From contig NZ_CP047198.1 of NCBI RefSeq assembly GCF_030408635.1, positions 930,001 through 994,000 of the forward strand: 64,000 nucleotides of DNA, read 5' to 3'. This document shows, in pieces, positions 25,979 to 34,884 of the stretch (position 1 is its first letter; each line of letters opens with the position of its first letter). This DNA is from Corynebacterium coyleae (GTDB taxonomy: Bacteria; Actinomycetota; Actinomycetes; Mycobacteriales; Mycobacteriaceae). A program made the translations under genes and the position numbers. A model generated the notes under the pieces. It was not told where the DNA came from and made no database searches. It saw only the letters and a list, made by a program, of their open reading frames with translations.

Positions 25979-27073
25979 TTAAAGAATCTCCACACTCTCG
26001 TAGCGCCCAACGCGAAGCGCACCCACTGGCATTCCAGCGTCGGTCTGGAAGTGCATGTACTGCGGCGCAACGGTCAACCGCACGCGTTGTCCAACGACCT
26101 TCTCCCACTCGACGTTTTGGAGGTACTGGTGGCCACGGGCGCCGATTTCCCGACGCCCCAGGCTCACGGAATCCGTGGACTTTGTGTACACGGATCCGGC
26201 GTGCTGGTAATCCGTGAACTCCTGGGGAGAATCCAGCTCAAGCAGGAAGTATTCGCTCGAGGGGTCCTCGCCGTTTGGCATGCCTTCGGGTTGCAGCTCG
26301 GCACCAGTTTTCATCACCACAGTGCCCTCGATAACAACGTCCTCGCCGCCAACGCGCTCGACAGTGCTTTCCTCCAGGTGGACGGTGAGTTCGCCGGCGT
26401 CAAGGGGCGCGCGATCCTCCGGAGTCATCCAGTCAATGACCAGGTGTAGCGGAGACGAATTCATAGCGCTGAAACCAGAGGATTCCTGCGATGCAACCAA
26501 CGAGGACCCCTCCAGATCCACCCAGGTACTTTGACCCTCGCCCGTGCCCGAAGAATGCGTGGTCTGGTACAGGCCACGCCCAAGCTGGGAAGCAAAGAGA
26601 CCAGCCCGGAAGCCGCCGGCGCCAGCAGCGCCATAAACGAGTGATTGATCAGCAACTTCCAGCGACCCACCGTCCGTGGTGAACACCAAGACACTGGCAT
26701 AACGGTCCGAGTGCATGTTGTCGCCCCACTGGCTGAGCAGCAGCTCCGGGTTTCCGCCACCGTTGGCTTCAACGAGCGCATAGTTGTAATTACCGTTCAG
26801 CGTGAAGTCTAATTCGCCATCCGTGGCCAGCGGAACATCGAAAATTTGCTCGCCTGGCGCGTCAAGGACTTTCGCGTACAGTTCGCGCCAATTGCTTGTC
26901 GACGACCCCTTCTCACCATCCGGGCCATCCTCCCCTTCAATCTCCGAGCCATCGGGGTTGACCCACTTCACAGAGGTGACCACCACGGTCTCTCTTGAAT
27001 CCCCGCCCGCGCAGGCGGAGACGAACGCAACGGAACTGGCAGCAACAAGCGCGAGGGCGCGACGCAACATCAT
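25979..27073 (-). CDS. Lipoprotein of unknown function
   Basis: 364 residues with a lipoprotein signal (MMLRRALALVAASSVAFVSAC, lipobox VSAC) and an exported mature part rich in acidic residues and beta-prone segments. No catalytic motif was recognised. It is predicted to be anchored on the outer face of the cytoplasmic membrane. Stands alone between the HNH gene and the DUF1707 gene. Confidence 0.75.
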   Translation of the reverse strand: MMLRRALALVAASSVAFVSACAGGDSRETVVVTSVKWVNPDGSEIEGEDGPDGEKGSSTSNWRELYAKVLDAPGEQIFDVPLATDGELDFTLNGNYNYALVEANGGGNPELLLSQWGDNMHSDRYASVLVFTTDGGSLEVADQSLVYGAAGAGGFRAGLFASQLGRGLYQTTHSSGTGEGQSTWVDLEGSSLVASQESSGFSAMNSSPLHLVIDWMTPEDRAPLDAGELTVHLEESTVERVGGEDVVIEGTVVMKTGAELQPEGMPNGEDPSSEYFLLELDSPQEFTDYQHAGSVYTKSTDSVSLGRREIGARGHQYLQNVEWEKVVGQRVRLTVAPQYMHFQTDAGMPVGALRVGRYESVEIL

Positions 27074-27110
27074 GCGCCAACTCTAACCGCCGTGCACAGG
27101 AAATATCCGG

Positions 27111-27605
27111 CTATTTCCCAAGTTCTTTGCGGCGCTCGTACGCGAGCTTGAGGCGCTTCGCGCGTTCCTTCTTGTCCTTTTGTAGCAGCTCTTCGAGGAC
27201 TTCATCTTCCTCTTCGGAGATGTTGAATACGGGGAACCAGGTGATCATCAGAACGCCCGTTATTGGCCAGACCGCCCAGGCGTAATCCAGGTCGAAGCCG
27301 AGTTGGAGGATGAAGTATGTGAGGGCGCCGAGGACACCGGTTGCGACCATGGCGGCATCCATCTTCTTTTTCGCCGCGAGTTTTTGCTCCAGTTCGATCT
27401 CAGAAACGGACGGCTTTGCGGGGGCTGCGGGTTGGTCGGGGAGGTCGTCGAAAAGCGTTGCAAGCTCGCCGCGTGTGCGGGCGACTGCGGCTTGAGCTGT
27501 GCGTTCATCGAACTCGCTGACCTCCAGGTAGCCGTCCGCAAACAGCGTGCCTAGGCGGTCGAGTGCTTCCGAGCGCTCAGCGTCGCCTACGCGAATCTCG
27601 TCCAT
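27111..27605 (-). CDS. DUF1707 domain protein with two transmembrane helices
   Basis: 164 residues. The N-terminal DUF1707 module (IRVGDAERSEALDRLGTLFADGYLEVSEFDER in outline) is followed by two transmembrane helices around residues 85-125 and a Lys/Glu-rich charged tail. DUF1707 is common in actinobacterial membrane proteins of unknown role. The ATG at 27605 places the domain at the extreme N-terminus. Divergent from the MerR-type regulator gene. Confidence 0.82.
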   Translation of the reverse strand: MDEIRVGDAERSEALDRLGTLFADGYLEVSEFDERTAQAAVARTRGELATLFDDLPDQPAAPAKPSVSEIELEQKLAAKKKMDAAMVATGVLGALTYFILQLGFDLDYAWAVWPITGVLMITWFPVFNISEEEDEVLEELLQKDKKERAKRLKLAYERRKELGK

Positions 27606-27655
27606 GAAGCCTCCAGTTTGTGCTTGCCCCTGCGGCAACCTGTTCAATCACATTC

Positions 27656-28429
27656 ATGACAGAGGATAACGAGTACACGATCGGCGAAGCAGCACAGGCA
27701 CTTGGCGTATCTGCGAAAGCCCTACGCCACTGGGAAACCCTCGGGCTCATCGAACCGGAGCGCACGTGGGCGGACCACCGCATCTACACCGAGGCGGACC
27801 TCGAGCGAGGTGCAGCTATCGCACTCTACCGCGGCGTGGGCGTGCCACTCGCGGAGATCGCATCGCTTCTCGACGCCTCCCCGCACACCCTCGCAAGCGC
27901 CCTCAAACACCACAAGCGGGCACTTGCTTCTCGACGAGACGCCCTCGAGGAACAACTCGCCTCTGTCGAACAACTCATCAACGAATCAACACAAGGAGCG
28001 ATCAACATGGACGCAATGAAGAAGTACCTCGGCGAGAACATGCCCGCCTACCAGGAGGAAGCACAGCAGCGCTGGGGCGAAACGCCGGAGTGGGCACAGT
28101 CCCAGGAGAAGCTGGCGCAGATGGGTGACGGCGACTTCAAGCGCCTCCAGGAAGAGCAGGACGCGCTGGCTAAGGACCTAGTCGTGGCCCGCGATGCCGG
28201 TGTCGCGCCGGGCTCCGAGGAAGCCGAAGCGCTGGTGGAGCGTCACCGCGCGAGCATCGGTCAGTGGTACGACGTCACCCCGGCGCGCCAGCTCATCCTG
28301 GCCCGCATGTACGTTGGCGACGACCGCTTCCACGCCGCCTACGACGGAGCGCAGGATTACCTGCTCGAACTGATCACCGCGCACGCGAAGAACGCAGGCG
28401 TGGATGTGGACAACCCACAGTGGGGCTAG
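27656..28429 (+). CDS. TipA-type MerR regulator with TipAS drug-binding domain
   Basis: 257 residues. N-terminal MerR winged helix (YTIGEAAQALGVSAKALRHWETLGLI) and coiled coil, followed from about residue 118 by a TipAS domain (MKKYLGENMPAYQEEAQQRWG, later ARMYVGDDRFHAAYDG). TipAS domains trap hydrophobic antibiotics and switch the protein to an activator. An internal ATG (MDAMKKYLG) could yield the short TipAS form alone, as in Streptomyces TipA. The divergent DUF1707 gene or its own promoter are the nearest possible targets. Confidence 0.88.
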   Translation: MTEDNEYTIGEAAQALGVSAKALRHWETLGLIEPERTWADHRIYTEADLERGAAIALYRGVGVPLAEIASLLDASPHTLASALKHHKRALASRRDALEEQLASVEQLINESTQGAINMDAMKKYLGENMPAYQEEAQQRWGETPEWAQSQEKLAQMGDGDFKRLQEEQDALAKDLVVARDAGVAPGSEEAEALVERHRASIGQWYDVTPARQLILARMYVGDDRFHAAYDGAQDYLLELITAHAKNAGVDVDNPQWG

Positions 28430-28485
28430 CCCAACTCTTCAACTCCCATGATTGCCCCGGACCTGCCCTGGATCTGTGCCGGCAC

Positions 28486-29238
28486 CTACACCGGGCAAAT
28501 GACAGGAACGTTGCCGTCGTGGAGCACTTTGGCGCGGATGCCGTAGACCTGCTCCAACAGTTCCGGCGTGAAGGCATCGTTGGGTGAGTCGTGGGTGATC
28601 GTTTTGCCGCCTTTCATGACGAGTAGCTCGTCGCAGTAGCGGGCAGCGAGGTTGAGGTCATGGATGGCGACGATTGCCAGCTTGTCGGTGCCTGCGATGA
28701 CCTCACGGACCAGCTGGAGGACGTCGACTTGGTGGCGGAGGTCGAGGGCGGAGGTGGGCTCGTCGAGAAGCAAGATGCGAGGCTCGCGTACCAACATCTG
28801 TGCGATGCCGACGAGTTGTCGCTGGCCGCCTGACATGGCGGACATCATGCGGTCTGCAAGCGCTGTGATTCCGAGCCGGCTCATGATGCGCGCTGTGGCT
28901 TCGACGGGATTTTCGGTGGAGCCACCGCCGCGCCGGGCTGCGATCACGATGGACTCGAACGCGGTGAGCGAGGCTCCAGTGAGCAGATCCTGTGGTACAT
29001 AACCGACGACGTGAGGGCGGTTAGCGTCGGAGACATTCGCACCGTCGAGAGTGATTGTGCAGGTGCCGGACGTTGGCGTTTTAATGCCTGCCAGGGTCTT
29101 GATCAGCGTTGATTTTCCGGCGGCGTTTGGGCCGAGCAGGCCGATTACGTTGCCTTCAGTTAGCGGGCCGAACGACATGGAGTCGAGGATGGTGCTGCGC
29201 CCGTATTTCACTGTCAGGTCGTCTACTTGGACTGCCAT
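28486..29238 (-). CDS. Iron-siderophore type ABC transporter ATPase (FecE/FepC-like)
   Basis: 250 residues. Walker A GPNAAGKSTL near residue 36, Q loop in VGYVPQDLL, signature MSGGQRQLVG near 135, Walker B ILLLDEPTSALD near 156 and the switch His in AIHDLN. It powers uptake with the permease and lipoprotein encoded upstream. The start ATG is 4 bp after the permease stop, within one operon. Confidence 0.92.
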   Translation of the reverse strand: MAVQVDDLTVKYGRSTILDSMSFGPLTEGNVIGLLGPNAAGKSTLIKTLAGIKTPTSGTCTITLDGANVSDANRPHVVGYVPQDLLTGASLTAFESIVIAARRGGGSTENPVEATARIMSRLGITALADRMMSAMSGGQRQLVGIAQMLVREPRILLLDEPTSALDLRHQVDVLQLVREVIAGTDKLAIVAIHDLNLAARYCDELLVMKGGKTITHDSPNDAFTPELLEQVYGIRAKVLHDGNVPVICPV

Positions 29239-29242
29239 GGTT

Positions 29243-30325
29243 TCAGCCTTTCCGCCGGTTGCGGGTGAAAATGAGGAAGATGAAGAATGGCACGCCGACG
29301 AGCGCCGTGATGATGCCGATCGGGATCGCCACGCCCGGGATAATGGAAAGGGATACGGCGTAAGCGACGCTGAGCAGCATTGCCCCAGCTGCAGCTGAGG
29401 CGGGTAGGAAGAACTTCTGGTCTTCGCCGACCAGCATCCTGGCCACGTGCGGGCCGACGAGACCGATAAAACCGATGATGCCGGTGAACGCCACCGAGGC
29501 TGCTGCGAGCACTGAAGCGACAAGCAGGGTGGTGATGCGGAGCCGGGCGACATTGATACCGAGGGCGGCGGCTCGGTCGTCGCCAAGCCGAAGCGCTGTA
29601 AGTCGCCATGAATTGGCAACGCAAAACGGGATGGCGACTGCAATAACCACGGCAAGAATGGACGTGGTGGTCCAGTTCGCGCGTTGCAGCGAGCCCATTG
29701 TCCAGAACACAATCTGTTGGAGCGCTTCGGTGTTCGCGCCGTATTGCAACAGCGAAAGTAGCGCCTGGAAGAGGAACGATAGGGCGATGCCGAGCAGGAT
29801 CATCGACTCGGCGTTCGCACCTTTCCACACTGCGGCCGCAGCAACGATGGCGACTGCGACAAGTGCCGACAATGCTGCGGTGAACGCCAAGTTGAGTTGA
29901 GCGTTCGGCAACACCACCCAACCGATGACGATGGACATTGCCGCGCCGAAGGCTGCCGCTGCGGAGATACCGAGGGTGAACGGTTCCGCTAGCGGGTTGT
30001 CCAGGATTGTCTGCATCTGCGCGCCTGCGAGTGACAGTGCTACGCCGACGAGGACTGCCATGATCGCAGCCGGAAGGCGTAGGGTGCGGATGACGGTGCG
30101 CGTTTGCTCGTCGACAAGTTCAGGGCGGAAAACCGCATTCCAAACCTGGCCGAGCGAAATGTCCAACGGACCGACGATGACTGCGATGAGGAAGCTCACA
30201 ACCGCGGCGAGGGTGAGCCCCGCAATCGCGATTGCTTTGCGACGACCCCGTTGCCGGTACGTCGCAATCGCCTCCATTGCCTCTGCCTCGTCATACATGA
30301 CTGGAGGTGTTACCGCTGTAGCCAT
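29243..30325 (-). CDS. FecCD-family ABC permease
   Basis: 360 residues, about ten transmembrane helices. Family markers: LRLPAAIMAVLVGVALSLAGA near residue 105, GISAAAAFGA near 145 and GFIGLVGPHVARMLVG near 283 (the coupling helix contacting the ATPase). A single permease gene implies a homodimer, as in BtuCD/HmuUV. Start overlaps the binding-protein stop as TAATG. Confidence 0.92.
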   Translation of the reverse strand: MATAVTPPVMYDEAEAMEAIATYRQRGRRKAIAIAGLTLAAVVSFLIAVIVGPLDISLGQVWNAVFRPELVDEQTRTVIRTLRLPAAIMAVLVGVALSLAGAQMQTILDNPLAEPFTLGISAAAAFGAAMSIVIGWVVLPNAQLNLAFTAALSALVAVAIVAAAAVWKGANAESMILLGIALSFLFQALLSLLQYGANTEALQQIVFWTMGSLQRANWTTTSILAVVIAVAIPFCVANSWRLTALRLGDDRAAALGINVARLRITTLLVASVLAAASVAFTGIIGFIGLVGPHVARMLVGEDQKFFLPASAAAGAMLLSVAYAVSLSIIPGVAIPIGIITALVGVPFFIFLIFTRNRRKG

Positions 30326-31536
30326 TAGGAGTTAGCATCCGACGCGTTGACGAAGAAGGTGCCGCTGTAGTCGTACGGCAGCCATTCGTCGTGGAACTCT
30401 TCGAACTCCTTTGCCGGATCGAGGTCCTTGAACTCCTCGGGGTGCAGCCACTTCGCAATCGCTTCGAGGGCGAACACGTTGAACGGGTTGTCGTAGAACT
30501 GGTGGTAGATGGCGTAATAGTTGCCGTTCTTCGGGGCGTCGAGCAGCTCGATGCCGGGGATCTCCAACGGACCAGAGCAGGTTTTAAGTGCTGTGTTGGC
30601 GTCGGCCTGGTAACCGAGTTCGACATGCTGGAACTGCTCGGTCTTGTTCGGGTCGCGGGCCCACTCACCACCAGTGACGATGAGCTTCTCCGGGTTGATC
30701 TCTACCAGCTTCTCTGCGGTGAGCTTTGGAGAGTCAACGCTGATGACATCAGGTCCGAGGTTATGCCCGCCTGCAGCGGTGACCAGGGTGCCCAGGTGGA
30801 CATCGCCTGCGACGCTGCAGCAGTCGGTGAACCCGGCTGCAGTCCACACCAAGGTGTCGGGGCGGTCCTTGATGGTTGCGACACGGTCTGTCACAGTGCG
30901 GACCTTAGTGTCGTAGAAGTCGTTGAACTTCGCTGCCCGATCTTCTTTGTCCAGCAGGGCGCCGAGCAGGGACATGGAAACGGTAGTATTTTCCAGTGGC
31001 TTTTGGCGGAAGTCGATGAAGGCGTACGTGATGCCGGCGGCGTCCATGTCCGCCAGGAAGCCGCTTTCTTCGGTGGCCTTCTTCTGGTCGAGCGTCATGA
31101 TGACTACGTCCGGATCCTGAGCGAGCAGGTTTTCCACCGTGACGTCACCCTTTTGAATCGAGCCGATCATGGGCATGTCGATGGCTTCCGGGAACTGCTG
31201 GAAAAGCTTCTCGCGGAATGCGGGTGCGGCTTTAAACAGGTCTTGGCCGTAGGCGACGATGTTGTCGAATGGGTCATCTTGCAGAGCAGAGGTAGCAAAG
31301 ACCGCGCGTCCTTCGGCGAGGACGATGCGGTCGGGGTGCTCGTCGAATTCGAGAGTGCGTCCCGCAGCGTCTGTGACGTGGACGCTACCGTCCGCCTTGC
31401 GTGTCGAGGACGCCGTGGCGGATGTCGCCGACGTTGCGGTGGTGTCTTGTGGTTGGGTCTCGCCGGAGCATGCGACGAGGCCGAGAACTGTTGCAGCGGA
31501 GACAATGGCTACCCCTGCGCGCTGGATGAGCTTCAA
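30325..31536 (-). CDS. Periplasmic-type iron-siderophore binding lipoprotein
   Basis: 403 residues with a lipoprotein signal (lipobox GLVAC near residue 23) and a PF01497-like binding fold: GRTLEFDEHPDRIVLAEG, then DVVIMTLDQKK near 145 and a second lobe after the long linking helix. The ligand is probably an iron-siderophore or haem complex, judged from the operon and the DtxR-like sites upstream. First gene of the three-gene operon. Confidence 0.85.
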   Translation of the reverse strand: MKLIQRAGVAIVSAATVLGLVACSGETQPQDTTATSATSATASSTRKADGSVHVTDAAGRTLEFDEHPDRIVLAEGRAVFATSALQDDPFDNIVAYGQDLFKAAPAFREKLFQQFPEAIDMPMIGSIQKGDVTVENLLAQDPDVVIMTLDQKKATEESGFLADMDAAGITYAFIDFRQKPLENTTVSMSLLGALLDKEDRAAKFNDFYDTKVRTVTDRVATIKDRPDTLVWTAAGFTDCCSVAGDVHLGTLVTAAGGHNLGPDVISVDSPKLTAEKLVEINPEKLIVTGGEWARDPNKTEQFQHVELGYQADANTALKTCSGPLEIPGIELLDAPKNGNYYAIYHQFYDNPFNVFALEAIAKWLHPEEFKDLDPAKEFEEFHDEWLPYDYSGTFFVNASDANS

Positions 31537-31558
31537 CCCAGTACCTTTCTAAATATTG

Positions 31559-31600
31559 ATTAGGCTTACCTTACAAGCCTCGGAGGTAAGGTAAGGCACG
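31559..31600 (-). promoter_or_regulatory. Iron-regulator (DtxR-like) operator region
   Basis: Upstream of the iron-uptake operon, a perfect 10-bp inverted repeat (CTTACCTTAC at 31565-31574, GTAAGGTAAG at 31586-31595) with an 11-base spacer overlaps TTAGGCTTACC. This partly matches the DtxR/IdeR box (TTAGGTTAGCCTAACCTAA). Repression by iron-loaded DtxR is inferred from the match and the position just before the binding-protein gene. Confidence 0.6.
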
Positions 31601-31654
31601 CCTGGCTTGGCGTCAAGTGTCTGGGGGTGAGTTAGGGGGACGCTGGGGAATCGC

Positions 31655-31939
31655 CTAGAGCGCCCCGTGCTCCAGCACGAGGTCTGCGAAGTCCTGGTCG
31701 CCGTCGGGCATGGCGACCTCGGCCACGTACAGCAGGCTGAGTGCGTAGTGGCGCGGGCAGAACAACAGCGTTTCACCCGCGTGCGCTGAGCCGTGCTCGG
31801 GGCAGGGGTAGGACACGAAGTACTGTGCGGTGTCGCCACACGGAGCGTTGGTCCAGTTGCAGCCCTTGTGGGACCAGCCGTCGTTGGTGTCCATCGGTGG
31901 CAGCGAATCGACGGTGTCGGTTGTGAAGCGTGTGCTCAT
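31655..31939 (-). CDS. Small cysteine-containing hypothetical protein
   Basis: 94 residues with five Cys and several His (KGCNWTNAPCGD, YPCPEHGSAH, LFCPRHYAL), a spacing that could bind a metal such as zinc. No known family recognised. Its start overlaps the stop of the upstream 339-residue gene by one base, so the two are probably translated together. Confidence 0.6.
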   Translation of the reverse strand: MSTRFTTDTVDSLPPMDTNDGWSHKGCNWTNAPCGDTAQYFVSYPCPEHGSAHAGETLLFCPRHYALSLLYVAEVAMPDGDQDFADLVLEHGAL

Positions 31940-32958
31940 TATTTACCCCCAATGGCTTTGAGCGCGGTTGCGATTGCGGTGTCGATTTCGGCGTCGGTGT
32001 GCGGGATGGAGTCGTCGGCAAGATGCCCCCACCTGCGCTGGAATCGTTCCTGGAGTTCGTGGCGTTTGGCGTACGGCACTTGGTGCTTATTTTCGACGAC
32101 CACACTTCCGCCGTTGTTATCCACCGTGATGTACAGCAGCGTGGCGTCAGGGGAGACCTTGAGCATGAAGTTCAGGTCGGGAAAGCACAGTGCCCACCAG
32201 TTGTACTCAGCCGACGGTTCGAAGGTGACGTATTCGGGCAGGTCGGAGATCCGGTACGCGGTCGCCGCACCGCACTGGGTTGGCTGGGTGCTTGCGGCGG
32301 CGTCCATGTACTGGGCGTAGACGTAGGAGGCGTAGCCCATGTCCTGGAGGATCTCGTACCACTGGTTTGGCTCGATCGAGGTGGTGTAGGGGCCTGGGGA
32401 GTATGCGTCGGGGTGGCCGGTGTCGGCGATCAGGCTGGCATCCCCAAGCCCGGTTCGTGTCGCATTGCCCGGCCAGAACAGTTCGCGCACCTCGACGCGC
32501 ACTGGGCTGGAGCACAGGACACGGTTGAGATAGTCCTCGCAGGCCTTCGGGTCCGCGAACGCTTCCAGGCGCACTGGGGTGTAGGACACCTCGACCACGT
32601 TGTGCTCGGCGCGCTGAAGTTCGGAATCCAGATCGTCGCCGTGCCAGCGCGGATCCTGTCGGTCGGCTTCGCGCCCGCAGCCGTCGAGGTAGACGATGGC
32701 GTCGTACCAGTCCAGAAGCGTCACCGGTCGCTGCGGCAACTCGGGGATATCACGGGTGAGAACACCGTTGATGGTCACGGATTCCACAGTGTCGTCCTCG
32801 CCGAGGCGTAAACCGTACACGGCGTCGCCGCCGGTGTAGGTGCGGGCGTGGATCTGCCAGGTGTCGCCTATAAGCGAAAAGTCCCCCGGTGAAACCTTGG
32901 ATAAATACGACGGAACGTAATCGGGTGCGGCGGCCAGCGCGCGCTCGAAAGGATTCAT
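31939..32958 (-). CDS. Hypothetical protein of unknown family
   Basis: 339 residues, no signal peptide and no transmembrane helix. It has a regular codon structure and ends in a charged helical tail. No motif pointing to a function was recognised. First gene of a two-gene operon with the small Cys protein; divergent from the 2H phosphoesterase gene with 38 bp between starts. Confidence 0.65.
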   Translation of the reverse strand: MNPFERALAAAPDYVPSYLSKVSPGDFSLIGDTWQIHARTYTGGDAVYGLRLGEDDTVESVTINGVLTRDIPELPQRPVTLLDWYDAIVYLDGCGREADRQDPRWHGDDLDSELQRAEHNVVEVSYTPVRLEAFADPKACEDYLNRVLCSSPVRVEVRELFWPGNATRTGLGDASLIADTGHPDAYSPGPYTTSIEPNQWYEILQDMGYASYVYAQYMDAAASTQPTQCGAATAYRISDLPEYVTFEPSAEYNWWALCFPDLNFMLKVSPDATLLYITVDNNGGSVVVENKHQVPYAKRHELQERFQRRWGHLADDSIPHTDAEIDTAIATALKAIGGK

Positions 32959-32996
32959 GCAGCCACAATACGCATGTAAATAGGTACGCTACTGGC

Positions 32997-33488
32997 GTGT
33001 CACCCGAGAATATTTTGTTGCGCATCCCGGAGGAGGAAGAACGCGCAGTTCGGCAGATCTACGCGGAGCTCGCGGAGCGGGGCTTCCCGCAGCAGCACCA
33101 ACGGCCGCACATCTCGGTTACCTTCGCACCGACAATGCACCGCAACGCTATCGGGGAGGCGGCAGTCATCCTGCCGCCAGAATTGCCAGCTGCTTTACGA
33201 CGAACCGGGGTCGTCGTCTTCGGCACCAAATCCAAACAAACCGTGGCCTGGCTGCTTGAAGGCCCCGAATCCCTCGACACGGCAGCCCAGCGCGTCAGCG
33301 CCGCCAACCCGGACGGTCGCGGCGCTCGCTGGATCCCGCACCTGACCATGGGACTGCGTATTCCCAAGGCCATGGTGCCGGACTACATCGCAGCGTTAGC
33401 CGAGGTCACATCCCCGCACTTCAAAGAACTCACCGCGGAATACGCCGCGCTCTACCAGCCGTCGCTGGGCACTGAGTTACGGCTCTGA
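32997..33488 (+). CDS. 2'-5' RNA ligase / 2H phosphoesterase family protein
   Basis: 163 residues with the two His-containing motifs that define the 2H fold: RPHISVTF near residue 36 and PHLTMGL near 117. The members hydrolyse or form 2',3' or 2'-5' phosphodiester bonds in RNA or nucleotides. The GTG at 32997 follows a TACGCT -10-like box by only a few bases, so the mRNA may be leaderless. A longer frame upstream would overlap the divergent gene. Confidence 0.8.
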   Translation: MSPENILLRIPEEEERAVRQIYAELAERGFPQQHQRPHISVTFAPTMHRNAIGEAAVILPPELPAALRRTGVVVFGTKSKQTVAWLLEGPESLDTAAQRVSAANPDGRGARWIPHLTMGLRIPKAMVPDYIAALAEVTSPHFKELTAEYAALYQPSLGTELRL

Positions 33489-33504
33489 AGTCCCTTGCGG
33501 TGGG

Positions 33505-34281
33505 TTAGTCGTGGTGGGGCGGGGTGTCGTCGATAAGCAATTGCCCCAACTTCGACGGCACGTCAGCACAACACCGCAACGGCTGATCAGACGCCGCGAC
33601 CACCACGTTGCCGTACGCGCCGCCGGCGAGCACCGGCGCACTTGCCGCGACCATGGTGTGGCGAAACACCTCGCTCAAACCCGCTAATTCCGCACGCGTG
33701 CGTGCAAGACCAGCGGCATCTCCAATGTTCGCCACAAACAACCCACCTGGACACAACGCTCGATGTACTGCCCGATAAAACTCCACCGTGGTTAGTGGGC
33801 GGGGCGTGTCCGGGCCAGCGAACACATCGCGCACAATCACATCCACCGAACCTTCCAGCAACGCATGCGTAAACGCGCGCGCCTCCGCCACCTTGATCGC
33901 CACCGGCGGATCAAACGCATCGCGCACCAACCGCGCCAACTGACCATCCAGCTCCACCGCAACGTTGCTGCTCGGCCACCGATGCTGCACATAACTCGGC
34001 AACGCACACCCCGCAGCACCCAGATGCAACGCAGCAAACGGCGCGAGGGGCCGGTCCTCCACAAACCCCTGGATAAACCCCGCGATCCACCGCATGTAGT
34101 CATACTCCAACACCTCGGGCGCGCCGGGCACCACATACGACGACGGGACGTTATTCACCTCTAACGTGTAGCCACCGTCGCGGTCCGGATCCGCGATGAT
34201 GGCCGCGTGGCCTGAAGCAATGGGGTAGGTGCCCGTGATGCGTCGCTTTGGCGCACGAGGTTTACGCCGTGGGGAGTTCAT
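33505..34281 (-). CDS. Spermidine synthase-like methyltransferase-fold protein
   Basis: 258 residues. A Rossmann-like core is visible: LHLGAAGCALPSYVQHRWP near residue 88 (motif I), VAVELDGQLARLVRDAF near 107 and VDVIVRDVF near 147, followed by TTVEFYRAVHRALCPGGLFVANI. This is the pattern of spermidine synthase-like proteins that often lack polyamine activity in actinobacteria. Ends 16 bp from the convergent 2H gene. Confidence 0.72.
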   Translation of the reverse strand: MNSPRRKPRAPKRRITGTYPIASGHAAIIADPDRDGGYTLEVNNVPSSYVVPGAPEVLEYDYMRWIAGFIQGFVEDRPLAPFAALHLGAAGCALPSYVQHRWPSSNVAVELDGQLARLVRDAFDPPVAIKVAEARAFTHALLEGSVDVIVRDVFAGPDTPRPLTTVEFYRAVHRALCPGGLFVANIGDAAGLARTRAELAGLSEVFRHTMVAASAPVLAGGAYGNVVVAASDQPLRCCADVPSKLGQLLIDDTPPHHD

Positions 34282-34327
34282 AAGGGAAATACCAGCACAG
34301 GGTCGGACCAGTTGTTACGATCGCTGC

Positions 34328-34843
34328 ATGATCTACTTGTCGCAGGATTATATCGGTGAGCTACCCAAGCAACATATCTCGCTGGGAAAGTTTGATCCCG
34401 ACAATATTCCTGCGGACCCGAACGAACTGTTTGCCACGTGGTTTAAAGAAGCCGTTGAGAACGAAGTCGGCGACCCTACTGCGGTAACCGTGGCCACGGT
34501 GGACGACAACGGTCAGCCCGATGCGCGAGTTGTTGACCTGTTGTACCTCAACTCCGACGGCTTCCACTTCGGAACCGCGACAGGAACGGCGAAGGTAGAC
34601 CAGCTTGAAAAGAGCTGGGCCGCTGCGCTGAATTTCTGGTGGCAGCCCATGCGCCGGGCAGTGCGCATCCGCGGCGCTGCGTCGCGCGTTGTCGATGGTG
34701 ACCGCTTCAACCTCTGGCGCGTCGAGCCGAACCACTTCGAATTTTTCAACCTTTGGGACGACCGCTCAAACTCGGACCGCGTGGCCTACGTGCTCAATGA
34801 CCACGGTGACTGGGATCGCGTCCGCATCATGCCGCGCCCTTAA
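34328..34843 (+). CDS. Pyridoxamine 5'-phosphate oxidase family flavoprotein
   Basis: 171 residues with a split-barrel flavin-binding fold: DPTAVTVATVDDNGQPDARVVDLLYLNSDGFHFGT, then WQPMRRAVRIRGAASRV, and a C-terminal HGDWDRVRIMPRP. The arrangement resembles PdxH (FMN-dependent pyridoxal phosphate formation), but it is shorter than typical PdxH (about 200-215), so another substrate is possible. Divergent from the spermidine-synthase-like gene, 46 bp apart. Confidence 0.72.
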   Translation: MIYLSQDYIGELPKQHISLGKFDPDNIPADPNELFATWFKEAVENEVGDPTAVTVATVDDNGQPDARVVDLLYLNSDGFHFGTATGTAKVDQLEKSWAAALNFWWQPMRRAVRIRGAASRVVDGDRFNLWRVEPNHFEFFNLWDDRSNSDRVAYVLNDHGDWDRVRIMPRP

Positions 34844-34884
34844 GCGCACCAACCTAGGCGCTGTTCCGCTACGGTCCTACCTCT

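Noticed and set aside
28430-28485. Possible hairpin between the TipA-type regulator and the ABC ATPase
   Set aside because: The arms (CCCGG / CCGGG types) are short with a long loop and no T-run; not reported as a terminator.
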